A DNA stretch of 8,350 nt, taken from the NCBI GenBank assembly GCA_903827735.1, contig CAIKJM010000063.1, positions 1-8,350 on the forward strand, given 5' to 3'. Below are positions 1 to 6,402 of the stretch, one piece after another. Within the stretch, counting starts at the first letter, position 1. Each line of letters starts with the position of its first letter. This stretch comes from an uncultured Rhodanobacter sp. (GTDB lineage Bacteria; Pseudomonadota; Gammaproteobacteria; Xanthomonadales; Rhodanobacteraceae). The translations under genes and the position numbers were made by a program. Under the pieces are notes generated by a model, which was given only the letters and a program-made list of their open reading frames with translations, was not told where the DNA came from and did no database searches.

Positions 1-885
1 CAGGTCGCTGTCGTCGGCGTAACTCCAGATTTCCTGCCGCGGCCACGGCGCGCCCGGCAGCTTTAGCGAGATCATGCGCAGCGCATCGGTGTGGCGCGCG
101 AGCAGGGTGACGGTCCATTGGCCCGGCCGCAGCTGCACGCGCAGGCGGCCGTCGTTTTCCAGCCGCGCGGGCAGATCACCCGCGAGCGCCGTGGCGACAA
201 AACCAGCCGGCAGCGCGGGACCGAGCAGCTGCTCGCGCGCGCTGCCGGTCACGTTCAACTGCAGCCGGGTTTCCAGCGTGGCCGGCAAGCCGTCCTGCAA
301 GCGTCGATAGACGCGCAGCGAAAGCGCGTCCGCAGCGCGCTGGGCGGAGGCGGCTTCGCCGAGGGTGAGCTGATCGCCCTGACGTTCGACGCGGCTTACC
401 GAGGCTTCGTCGACGCTCAGCGTGATCAGACCGATCGCCGCGGGTACGCGCAGTCGCGGAGGACGCATCGTCCACGGCAGCGTGCCCTGCACTTTGTAAT
501 CGCCCGGGGTGACCCACAGCATCGGTTGGCCGTTGTGCGCCAGCACGGTCGCCGGCTGATTGTTGACGATGACCTGCTGCGGCCAGTTTTTGGCGTCGCC
601 CGGTAAGGCGACCCAGCTGGGCGCATCTACGTGTACATCGAGACTGAAGCGTCCGCCATCCTTGCGGGCGTCCAGCGTCAGTCGGCCAGGCCACGCGCAC
701 TGATAGCTCTCGGTATCCGGCATCTGGTTGGCGAGAAAGGGGCAGTCGTGCCGCGGCACGCCGTGCAGCACCCAGCCCTGCCAATCGCGCAGCGGTGGTG
801 GAATATCCTGCGCCGGCGTCGGTTGTGCCGTCAGCCAGCCAAACAGCAGGCAAAAGCCCAGCAACGCCAACGATCGACGATTCAT
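1..885 (-). CDS. Exported protein of unknown function (3' part beyond left window edge)
   Basis: The frame is open for 295 codons from ATG at 885 to the window edge with no stop, so the C-terminus is missing. I do not recognise the family. The first 27 residues look like a Sec signal peptide: MNRRS, a hydrophobic stretch LALLGFCLLFGWLTA, then a likely cut near TPA-QD. The mature part begins with a Trp-rich PPPLRDWQGWVLHG (residues 29-42). Two cysteines follow at 48 (CPFL) and 63 (QCAWPG), which could form a disulfide in the periplasm. The rest alternates polar and hydrophobic residues with many Trp, Pro and Gly, suggesting a beta-rich envelope protein; no catalytic motif is visible. An in-frame ATG at 900 also has a good Shine-Dalgarno (AAGGGGAG at 906-913). 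I chose 885 (GGGGAG at 892-897) because the signal peptide then has a compact N-region. Both starts are possible. It is divergent from the lipoprotein esterase gene. Confidence 0.75.
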   Translation of the reverse strand, partial: MNRRSLALLGFCLLFGWLTAQPTPAQDIPPPLRDWQGWVLHGVPRHDCPFLANQMPDTESYQCAWPGRLTLDARKDGGRFSLDVHVDAPSWVALPGDAKNWPQQVIVNNQPATVLAHNGQPMLWVTPGDYKVQGTLPWTMRPPRLRVPAAIGLITLSVDEASVSRVERQGDQLTLGEAASAQRAADALSLRVYRRLQDGLPATLETRLQLNVTGSAREQLLGPALPAGFVATALAGDLPARLENDGRLRVQLRPGQWTVTLLARHTDALRMISLKLPGAPWPRQEIWSYADDSDL

Positions 886-939
886 TCTCGCTCTCCCCAT
901 GCCATCTCCCCTTATGTCTGCGTTCCGTGGTCGATACCT

Positions 940-1005
940 GCAGCCGCCACAGTGTAGGCGGAACACGGCTGCTATACAGCGGCGCCTGCATCCTGCTCCG
1001 GCGCC
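940..1005. promoter_or_regulatory. Divergent intergenic region with inverted and tandem repeats
   Basis: The gap 886-1098 between the leftward exported protein and the rightward esterase must hold both promoters. I could not assign convincing -35/-10 boxes. It contains an inverted repeat GCAGCCG (940-946) / CGGCTGC (966-972). The self-complementary heptamer core CGGCGCC occurs twice, at 980-986 and 999-1005, 19 bp apart (about two helical turns). Further on lies a 10-bp perfect palindrome GAACATGTTC (1055-1064). These could be operator elements, but palindromes of this size are not rare in GC-rich DNA, so the call is weak. Confidence 0.25.
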
Positions 1006-1098
1006 ATCACGTATCTAGAGTCTCTTGAAGCGCTCGGTGCCGCTGTCGTTTCGAGAACATGTTCGCCGCGCCGCGCGGACAGAAATTGAAGGAACCCC

Positions 1099-2034
1099 AT
1101 GTCGTCCAAAAACAACATCACCTCCCCGCGAACGCGCCGACCCGGTCTGCTGGCAGCGATTGCGCTGGCGCTCGGCGCCGGACTGCTGGCCGGCTGCCAG
1201 GCGACCTTCTTCGCCGGGCTCAACGCGACCAGCCGGCACGGCGACGTGGTCATCGACCACGACGTGAAATTCGATCCGGAACATGGCCTGGCCATGGATA
1301 TCTACCGCCTGCCGCATACCGAGCACGCGCCGGTGGTGGTCTATTTCTACGGCGGCAGCTGGAAATCCGGCAAGCGCCAGTGGTATCGCTTCGTCGGCGA
1401 GGCGCTGGCCAAACGCGGCATGGTGGTGATGATTCCGGACTACCGGCTGTGGCCGAAAGTGAAACTGGACGGCTTCATGCAGGATGGCGCCCGCACCGTG
1501 GCATGGACGCATGCGCACGCCGGCGAATACGGCGGCGACAGCAACGAGCTGTTCGTGATGGGTCACTCCGCCGGCGCGCACATCGCCGCCTTGTTGGCCA
1601 CCGACGATGAGTGGCTGGCCGCCGACGGCATGCACGCGAAGCAGCTGGCGGGCTTTATCGGCCTGGCTGGACCGTACGATTTCCTGCCGCTGAAGGATCC
1701 GGATTTCGTCGACATGTTCGGCCCCACGCACGAAGCGCAGCTGCGCTCGCAGCCGGTGCATTTCGTCAACGGCGACGAGCCGCCGATGCTGCTGTTGCAG
1801 GGCACGACCGACAAGATTGTGTGGCCGCGCAATACGCTTTCGCTGGCGGCGGCGATGCGCCGCGAGCACGAGCCGGTAGAGGTAAAACTCTATCCGGACA
1901 TTGGCCACTTCGCGCTGCTGTTTTCGCTGTCCGAGCAGTTCCGCGGCAAGGCACCGGCGCTGAACGACACGGTGAACTTCATCCAAGCGCAGGTGACGCA
2001 GCGGCGTCAGGCGGCAGCACCGACGGCACCCTAA
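1099..2034 (+). CDS. Lipoprotein alpha/beta hydrolase (putative carboxylesterase)
   Basis: A 311-residue protein with a lipoprotein signal: basic RTRR at 11-14, hydrophobic core 17-30, lipobox LLAGC with the lipidated Cys at 33. Residue 34 is Gln, not Asp, which by the E. coli sorting rule favours the outer membrane. The body is a serine alpha/beta hydrolase of the BD-FAE/Aes-like esterase type. The oxyanion-hole segment is YGGSW (84-88), the place where relatives have HGG. The nucleophile elbow is GHSAG with Ser157, the acid is probably Asp238 (GTTDK), and the base is His270 (GHF). PDYRLWP (113-119) is typical of this group. Substrate unknown; an ester of a lipid or cell-wall sugar is possible. 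The start is set by GAAGGA at 1088-1093, 5 bases before ATG. It is monocistronic as far as seen, with a hairpin terminator after it. Confidence 0.88.
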   Translation: MSSKNNITSPRTRRPGLLAAIALALGAGLLAGCQATFFAGLNATSRHGDVVIDHDVKFDPEHGLAMDIYRLPHTEHAPVVVYFYGGSWKSGKRQWYRFVGEALAKRGMVVMIPDYRLWPKVKLDGFMQDGARTVAWTHAHAGEYGGDSNELFVMGHSAGAHIAALLATDDEWLAADGMHAKQLAGFIGLAGPYDFLPLKDPDFVDMFGPTHEAQLRSQPVHFVNGDEPPMLLLQGTTDKIVWPRNTLSLAAAMRREHEPVEVKLYPDIGHFALLFSLSEQFRGKAPALNDTVNFIQAQVTQRRQAAAPTAP

Positions 2035-2050
2035 AACGGAACGTCTCCAT

Positions 2051-2088
2051 AAAAAAACGCCGGGCGTTGAAGCCCGGCGTTCTTGTTT
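2051..2088. terminator. Bidirectional intrinsic terminator between convergent genes
   Basis: A perfect 10-bp stem AACGCCGGGC (2056-2065) / GCCCGGCGTT (2072-2081) with a 6-base loop. Read on the minus strand the stem runs directly into seven to eight U residues (A run at 2051-2057), making a strong terminator for the M1 peptidase gene ending at 2122. Read on the plus strand the tail is CTTGTTT, a weaker U-rich tract, serving the esterase gene that ends at 2034. Confidence 0.9.
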
Positions 2089-2121
2089 GCGGCGGCCGGT
2101 CTCAGCCGAACATCCGAGCGA

Positions 2122-4803
2122 TTAGCGCAGGATGGATGCCGGATCCTGTTTGGCCTTGAGCGCGCTGCAGAGCTGGATCGATTCACTGGTCTGCGCCAAG
2201 CCGCGGTCGATGCCCGCCGCATCGTTCAGACGCGGCTTGAAGAAGGCCTGCAGACGATCCACCTCGGCGGTGGAACAGCCGCCGCCAGCTGCAAAGCGTG
2301 GCAGGGCACCACCGGCGAAGCTGCCCGTACGCGCCAGAATCTGCGGGTAGTGCGCAGTAAACCACGACCACAGCGCGTCACGCTGTGCCTGCGTATCGCG
2401 ACCACCACGCACCAGCGACGCCATCTCGCCGACCTTGACCGGCTTGGTCAGGGCAAAGTCGCGCACTTCGTTGGTGAGCGCGGGGTCTTCGACGCTGGCC
2501 AGACCGGCCAGCATGCTGTTGCGCAGCGCGGCGTCGCTGGTCTGCGGCAGTTCGCCGATCAGCGCGTCGACCACCGGCTTGCCCTTTTCCTGCACCGCTA
2601 CGCCCAGCGCGTCACCAAGCAGATCGGGGTCGGCCGCGGAGAGATTCAGACGTCCATTCGGCTGACGCTTGAGCGCGGCCTCGCCCTGCTTCAGCAGCTC
2701 GGCGCGCACTTCGGGCAGCTTGTACTGCAGGCCCAGCGCGCCGGCCAGGGCGCTGCGCAGCAGCGCATCGTCACCGGGCTCGCCGTCCTTGCGCTGGTAG
2801 CCGAGCTGCTGCAGGCGCGGCAGGTAGGCGTCCTTCACCCAGGCGGCGAGCTTGCTGCGCTGGGCGTCGGTGCTGGCTTCGTTGCGGTAAATCCATTCGA
2901 CCTGGTCGAGCGGCGCGGTGGCTACTACCAGAATCTTCGAGGAGGTCAGCGGCTTCAGCGCGGCCAGTGCGTCGCCGGCGTCGATGTCGCCATGCCGGAA
3001 GCTGGCGTCGATGGCGTCGGCATAGGCCAGCTGCTCAGCGTCGCTGAGCTGGCCGACATGGGCAGTCAGATCACTCAGCTCCTGCTTGCCCAGGCTGAAG
3101 CGGTAGTAGCCGCTGGCATTGGCGTTGGGCATGATCCAGGTCGGCTGGCTGGCGCCGGGCAGCACCATGCTGCCGCCGGCCTTGGCGAGCACGTCGCAGC
3201 TCACCTTGCTGCCATCGGCAGTACCGTAGCGCACGCACACGGGAATGCCCCACACGCGCTTGCTGTCGCCCATGCTGCCGACCGGCAGGAAGCGGCTCTG
3301 GCTGAGTTTCAGCACGGTCCTGCCGCCCTGCTGCTCCAGCGACGTCTGCACATACGGCACGCCGGACTGGTCAAGAAAGCTGTTGAAGGCCTGCTTGAAA
3401 TCGTTGCCCTTGCCGGCCGCCGTGGCGATCGAGGACACCAGATCATCGGCCACCGCGTTGCCGAAATTGTGCTTCTGGATATACGCCTGCATGCCCTTCT
3501 GAAAGGTCTTTTCGCCGACGTAGTTTTCGAACATGCCGATGACGCTGGCGCCTTTCTGATAGGTGATGCCGTCGAAGGCAGTTTCGATGTCGCCATTGCC
3601 GGTGATCGGCTGGCGGATCTTGCGCGCGCTGACCAGGCTGTCGTTGGCCATGGCGCCCTGCGCGCCGGTGACGCGGTCGAGATCGGCGCGGTATTCAGGA
3701 TGCACCTGCTCGGTCACCTTCTGCTGCATCCAGGTAGCAAACGCTTCGTTGAGCCAGATGTCGTTCCACCATTCCAGCGTCACCGTATCGCCAGTCCACT
3801 GGTGCGCCAGCTCGTGCGCGGTGACGTTGAAGGAGCCGCGCACGTTGCGCGCCGGCGAGTCCTTGTCGAGCAGCAGCAGCCAGTCGCGGAACGTCACCAG
3901 ACCGGCGTTCTCCATCGCGCCAGCGGCAAAGTCCGGCGCGGCGAGCACGTCGAGTTTGTCCCACGGGTATCCGAAGCCGTAATAGTTTTCCAGCGCGTGG
4001 ATGATGCTCGGCGTCTCGCCCAGCACGTGCTGCATGCGGTGCGCCTCGCCATCGGAGGCGATGCCGCGCAGGGGCAGAGGCGTGGTGCGGTAGGCATCCG
4101 GCGAAATGTCCGGCGCGCTGGCGATGCTCCATGGGCCGACGCCGAAGGCAACGAGATAGGTCGGCAGCGGCAGCGTCGGCGCGAAGTCGAGCGTTTTCCA
4201 ACCCGATTCTGCCTTGGTTTCCTTCACCTGCTGGGTGTTGGCAACCGCGGTGTCCTTGTCGGGAATCGTGAGGCTGATGGTGAACGGCGTCTTGAAGCCC
4301 GGCTCATCAAAACTCGGGAAGGCGAAGCGCGCGCTAATCGGCTCCATCTGCGTCATCGCATACGGCTGGCCCTTGGCCGATACCTTGTACAGGCCCTGCA
4401 GCTGCGCATTAAGCGGCGCCGTGTATTCAAACGCCAGCGTCAGCGTCTGCGGCTTCAGCGTGCTGCCGAAATCCACGCTAGCCACGCCGGCCTTCGCATC
4501 GGCCACGGTGTAGGTGCCGGCATGCGCGGTGCCCGCCGCGTCAGTGATGGTGACCTTGGATACCTTCAGCTCGGCGCCGTCCAGCCACAGGTGATCGGAG
4601 GCCTTGGAGAGCTTGACGGTGATTTTGGTGGTACCGGAAAAATCCTCTTGCGCCGGATCGACCTTGAACGACAGCGCATACGACTGCGGCACGGCCCATT
4701 GCGGCAAGCGGCCCTGCGGCACCTGATCGGTCGTGGCAGCAAACGCGGCGGCACAGCAGCTGGCCAGGGCCGTGAGCAGAAGAGGACGAACGAAACGACG
4801 CAT
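2122..4803 (-). CDS. Exported M1-family zinc aminopeptidase
   Basis: The 893-residue product removes N-terminal amino acids from peptides, probably in the periplasm. The signal peptide is MRRFVRPLLLTALASCCAAA, with a likely cut after AFA. The peptidase M1 N-terminal beta domain follows (about 30-230). The catalytic domain has the exopeptidase motif GAMEN (295-299), zinc ligands HELAH (His330, Glu331, His334) and Glu353 (NEAF), fitting HExxH-x18-E, and transition-state Tyr415 (ITYQKGA). From about 560 onward the helical ERAP1-like C-terminal domain is present. Cysteine pairs 523/536 and 843/879 could form disulfides. The HELAHQWTGD context is of the ERAP/APN type rather than E. coli cytosolic PepN, so I give no pepN symbol. 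The frame extends to ATG 4878, but only the start at 4803 places a clean signal peptide at the N-terminus; its Shine-Dalgarno (GGGG) is weak. All catalytic residues are intact. Confidence 0.93.
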   Translation of the reverse strand: MRRFVRPLLLTALASCCAAAFAATTDQVPQGRLPQWAVPQSYALSFKVDPAQEDFSGTTKITVKLSKASDHLWLDGAELKVSKVTITDAAGTAHAGTYTVADAKAGVASVDFGSTLKPQTLTLAFEYTAPLNAQLQGLYKVSAKGQPYAMTQMEPISARFAFPSFDEPGFKTPFTISLTIPDKDTAVANTQQVKETKAESGWKTLDFAPTLPLPTYLVAFGVGPWSIASAPDISPDAYRTTPLPLRGIASDGEAHRMQHVLGETPSIIHALENYYGFGYPWDKLDVLAAPDFAAGAMENAGLVTFRDWLLLLDKDSPARNVRGSFNVTAHELAHQWTGDTVTLEWWNDIWLNEAFATWMQQKVTEQVHPEYRADLDRVTGAQGAMANDSLVSARKIRQPITGNGDIETAFDGITYQKGASVIGMFENYVGEKTFQKGMQAYIQKHNFGNAVADDLVSSIATAAGKGNDFKQAFNSFLDQSGVPYVQTSLEQQGGRTVLKLSQSRFLPVGSMGDSKRVWGIPVCVRYGTADGSKVSCDVLAKAGGSMVLPGASQPTWIMPNANASGYYRFSLGKQELSDLTAHVGQLSDAEQLAYADAIDASFRHGDIDAGDALAALKPLTSSKILVVATAPLDQVEWIYRNEASTDAQRSKLAAWVKDAYLPRLQQLGYQRKDGEPGDDALLRSALAGALGLQYKLPEVRAELLKQGEAALKRQPNGRLNLSAADPDLLGDALGVAVQEKGKPVVDALIGELPQTSDAALRNSMLAGLASVEDPALTNEVRDFALTKPVKVGEMASLVRGGRDTQAQRDALWSWFTAHYPQILARTGSFAGGALPRFAAGGGCSTAEVDRLQAFFKPRLNDAAGIDRGLAQTSESIQLCSALKAKQDPASILR

Positions 4804-4901
4804 GGAAGACCCCGATACCGAAAGAGTGAACGCCAACGCTAAGCGGCGCATGACTTCCGACACAGTGCCAGAAGGCATGCCCAGGCAGACGCGCGCGCAC
4901 G

Positions 4902-4929
4902 AAAAACCCCGGCCATGGCGGACCGGGGT
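4902..4929 (-). terminator. Intrinsic terminator downstream of ahpD
   Basis: A 7-bp stem pairs 4906-4912 (ACCCCGG) with 4923-4929 (CCGGGGT) around a 10-base loop. On the minus strand it is followed by five U residues (A run 4902-4906). It lies about 40 bases after the ahpD stop and ends that transcript before the M1 peptidase gene, so the peptidase is probably transcribed from its own promoter in 4804-4900. Confidence 0.8.
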
Positions 4930-4969
4930 CGTCTGTATTGCTTGGCTAAATGGGCGTTGCCGCGGCGAA

Positions 4970-5509
4970 TCAGCCGGCGACGTCAGCCTGCTCCAGCGCC
5001 ACGGCCACCGCGTGGATCACCGCCGCGATGCGCGCGGTGCTCTGGATCGGCTGCGCCGACAGGCCGTGCTTGCGCAGAGTCTTTTCGTGCGACTCCAGGC
5101 ACATGCCGCAGCCGTTGACGGCCGACACGGCCAGCGAGGCCAGCTCGAAGTCGATCTTGTCGCCGCCAGGATTGGCCATTGCATTCATGCGCAGGTTCGC
5201 GCGCAGCGTGCCGTATTCGGCATCGCCGACCAGGTGGATGAAGCGGTAGTAGATGTTGTTCATGCCCATGATGGACGCAGCAACGCGCGCGCCTTTGAGC
5301 TCGTCTTCACTAGCGTGCTGCGCGGCCAGTTCGTTGATGGCCGCAGTCAGCGGCTTGTAGCGCGACGCTATTGCCGAAGCCAGGGCGATCACCACGATCT
5401 GTTTCTGGGTCAGGCCGGGCGCGCCGCCCTCGGTCAGCACCGACTCAAGATTGAGGCGCAGGTCCTTGGCATAGTCGGGCAACTGGCTTTTCAGATCGGC
5501 AAGACTCAT
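4970..5509 (-). CDS. ahpD: AhpD-type alkylhydroperoxidase / AhpC reductase (carboxymuconolactone decarboxylase fold)
   Basis: A 179-residue, all-helical protein close to the 177 residues of M. tuberculosis AhpD, which passes electrons from lipoamide of dihydrolipoyl acyltransferase to AhpC and has weak peroxidase activity itself. The active site is visible as Glu122, Cys134, Cys137 and His141 (NGCGMCLESH). The spacings (12 from Glu to the first Cys, 4 from the second Cys to His) equal those of mycobacterial Glu118/Cys130/Cys133/His137. The mycobacterial CSHC His132 position is Met136 here, so the proton relay may differ. The start at 5509 is chosen over the in-frame ATG at 5542 because GAGGTG (5514-5519) sits just before it and the family begins near MSLADLK. 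It lies downstream of ahpC in the same direction, but a strong terminator separates them. Confidence 0.92.
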   Translation of the reverse strand: MSLADLKSQLPDYAKDLRLNLESVLTEGGAPGLTQKQIVVIALASAIASRYKPLTAAINELAAQHASEDELKGARVAASIMGMNNIYYRFIHLVGDAEYGTLRANLRMNAMANPGGDKIDFELASLAVSAVNGCGMCLESHEKTLRKHGLSAQPIQSTARIAAVIHAVAVALEQADVAG

Positions 5510-5513
5510 GGAA

Positions 5514-5519
5514 CACCTC
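5514..5519 (-). promoter_or_regulatory. Ribosome binding site deciding the ahpD start
   Basis: GAGGTG on the minus strand, 4 bases before ATG 5509. The in-frame ATG at 5542 would place this site inside the coding region. Confidence 0.75.
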
Positions 5520-5554
5520 GGTAAAATTTCGGGAGTAGACAAAAATTCGGGGCG

Positions 5555-5589
5555 AAAAAAACCGGCGGCGAAGCGAACCTCGCCGCCGG
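5555..5589 (-). terminator. Strong intrinsic terminator between ahpC and ahpD
   Basis: A perfect 10-bp GC-rich stem pairs 5562-5571 (CCGGCGGCGA) with 5580-5589 (TCGCCGCCGG) around an 8-base loop. On the minus strand it is followed by seven U residues (A run 5555-5561). This is a complete terminator about 90 bases after the ahpC stop, leaving only about 45 bases before ahpD. ahpD expression would depend on readthrough, RNA processing or a compact promoter in 5510-5554, where I see no good one. The stretch 5590-5675 also contains GTCGAC twice (5651-5663) and short GC hairpins of no clear role. Confidence 0.9.
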
Positions 5590-5675
5590 AGGTGTAACCC
5601 GCGCGTCAGCGGGGGAGCGACAAACTCTGACGCACGGGGTGTTGCGACCCGTCGACAGTCGACATGAGCCGGCTA

Positions 5676-6215
5676 TCAGGCAACCTGCAGGGTCTCTTCA
5701 CCCTTGCTCCAGTTGCACGGGCACAGCTCGTCGGTCTGCAGGGCGTCCAGCACGCGCAGCACTTCCTGCGGGTTGCGGCCGACCGAGCCGTCGGTGACGT
5801 AGACGAAGCGAATGATGCCGTCCGGATCGACCAGGAAGGTCGCGCGCTGCGCCACGCCGTCGTCGCCCAGGATGCCCAGGGCCGAGGTCAGCTCTTTCTT
5901 GATGTCGGCCAGCATCGGGAACGGCAGGTCGCGCAGATCCTTGTGATCTTTACGCCAGGCCAGATGCACGAACTCGCTGTCCGTGCTGGCGGCCAGAACC
6001 TGGCAGTCGCGGTCGGCAAACTGGCTGTTCAGGTCGCCGAAGCCCTTGATTTCGGTGGGGCAGACGAAGGTGAAGTCCTTCGGATAGAAGAACACCAGCA
6101 GCCACTTGCCCTTGTAGGTGCCATTGTCGATCGGAGCGAACGCCTTCTCGACACTTTCGGTGGAAACGGTCGCGAGGAGGTTGAACTGCGGAAACTTGTC
6201 GCCGATGGTCAGCAT
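5676..6215 (-). CDS. ahpC: Alkyl hydroperoxide reductase AhpC (2-Cys peroxiredoxin, AhpD-partner type)
   Basis: A 179-residue peroxiredoxin that reduces H2O2, organic peroxides and peroxynitrite in the cytoplasm. The active-site motif PKDFTFVCP places the peroxidatic Cys52 with Pro45 and Thr49 in the PxxxTxxC pattern; the conserved Arg is Arg124 (QRATFLVDPDG). Near the C-terminus ELCPCNW has two cysteines, 165 and 167, of which one or both act as resolving Cys. This CxC arrangement matches M. tuberculosis AhpC (Cys61, 174, 176), and Legionella and Coxiella AhpC2, which are reduced by AhpD rather than AhpF. Cys71 is a further, probably non-catalytic cysteine. The start at 6215 is supported by GGAGAA at 6221-6226; the in-frame ATG at 6287 lies in the leader. 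It is divergent from oxyR with an OxyR-like site between them. ahpD follows after a terminator. Confidence 0.96.
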   Translation of the reverse strand: MLTIGDKFPQFNLLATVSTESVEKAFAPIDNGTYKGKWLLVFFYPKDFTFVCPTEIKGFGDLNSQFADRDCQVLAASTDSEFVHLAWRKDHKDLRDLPFPMLADIKKELTSALGILGDDGVAQRATFLVDPDGIIRFVYVTDGSVGRNPQEVLRVLDALQTDELCPCNWSKGEETLQVA

Positions 6216-6220
6216 GGTCT

Positions 6221-6226
6221 TTCTCC
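6221..6226 (-). promoter_or_regulatory. Ribosome binding site deciding the ahpC start
   Basis: GGAGAA on the minus strand, 5 bases before ATG 6215. It rules in favour of the family-typical N-terminus MLTIGDK over the upstream in-frame ATG at 6287. Confidence 0.8.
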
Positions 6227-6334
6227 AATGGTGGGGTGTGGCGGATTGACGCTCTGCAAAACGGTTGGTTGTTTTTTGAGCAGCCAACTCGTCTACAGCG
6301 TGTCGCGATGCACCATCCTACGCAGCGGATCCAC

Positions 6335-6363
6335 ATTGTTCAAATTGATGGTTTACATCACAA
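6335..6363 (-). promoter_or_regulatory. Putative sigma-70 promoter of ahpC
   Basis: On the minus strand a -35-like TTGTGA (6358-6363) and a -10-like AACAAT (6335-6340) are separated by exactly 17 bases; each matches the consensus at 4 of 6 positions. The -35 lies 2 bp from the OxyR dyad, the usual arrangement for an OxyR-activated promoter with a poor consensus. Transcription would begin near 6328, giving a leader of about 113 bases. Confidence 0.55.
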
Positions 6364-6364
6364 T
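6336..6364 (+). promoter_or_regulatory. Possible oxyR promoter overlapping the ahpC promoter
   Basis: On the plus strand TTGTTC (6336-6341) and CACAAT (6359-6364) are 17 bases apart. The -10-like box matches at 4 of 6 positions, the -35-like box at only about 3. The start site would fall near 6371, inside the OxyR dyad, which would fit negative autoregulation as known for E. coli oxyR. The assignment is tentative. Confidence 0.3.
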
Positions 6365-6365
6365 C

Positions 6366-6402
6366 ATAGGCAATGACTATCACGGTAATCGACCTCGCCC
6401 AT
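6366..6402. promoter_or_regulatory. OxyR operator in the ahpC-oxyR divergent region
   Basis: The first half is an exact ATAG-N7-CTAT (6366-6380). Continuing at the 7-base spacing of the E. coli OxyR tetramer site gives ATCG (6388-6391) and CCAT (6399-6402), so 14 of the 16 defined positions agree. It lies directly upstream of the ahpC -35 box (6358-6363), as expected for activation. It also overlaps the likely oxyR transcription start and start codon, as expected for autorepression. A tetramer register extended the other way (ATTG at 6344, ACAT at 6355) matches 13 of 16. Confidence 0.75.

Noticed and set aside
176..991. A 271-codon minus-strand frame overlapping the left exported protein
   Set aside because: Its product is low-complexity Arg/Ala-rich. 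The overlapping frame from 885 to the edge has a signal peptide, a Shine-Dalgarno and a protein-like composition, so this one is a shadow.
1055..1064. GAACATGTTC as a LexA-type box
   Set aside because: The spacing is GAAC-N2-GTTC, not the GAAC-N4-GTTC of the Gram-positive SOS box, so it does not fit.
2083..4842. A 919-codon open frame on the plus strand opposite the M1 peptidase
   Set aside because: It mirrors the peptidase gene nearly end to end. Its product is rich in Arg, Ala, His and Gln with no domain, and it starts inside the terminator/stop region of the neighbours. Long antisense frames are expected opposite GC-rich genes.
4733..5524. A 263-codon plus-strand frame across the peptidase 5' end and ahpD
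   Set aside because: It is antisense to two solid genes and crosses a terminator; the product has no recognisable features.
5651..5663. GTCGAC repeated with one base between
   Set aside because: A short restriction-site-like repeat near the ahpC stop with no promoter or hairpin of useful strength; chance is sufficient.
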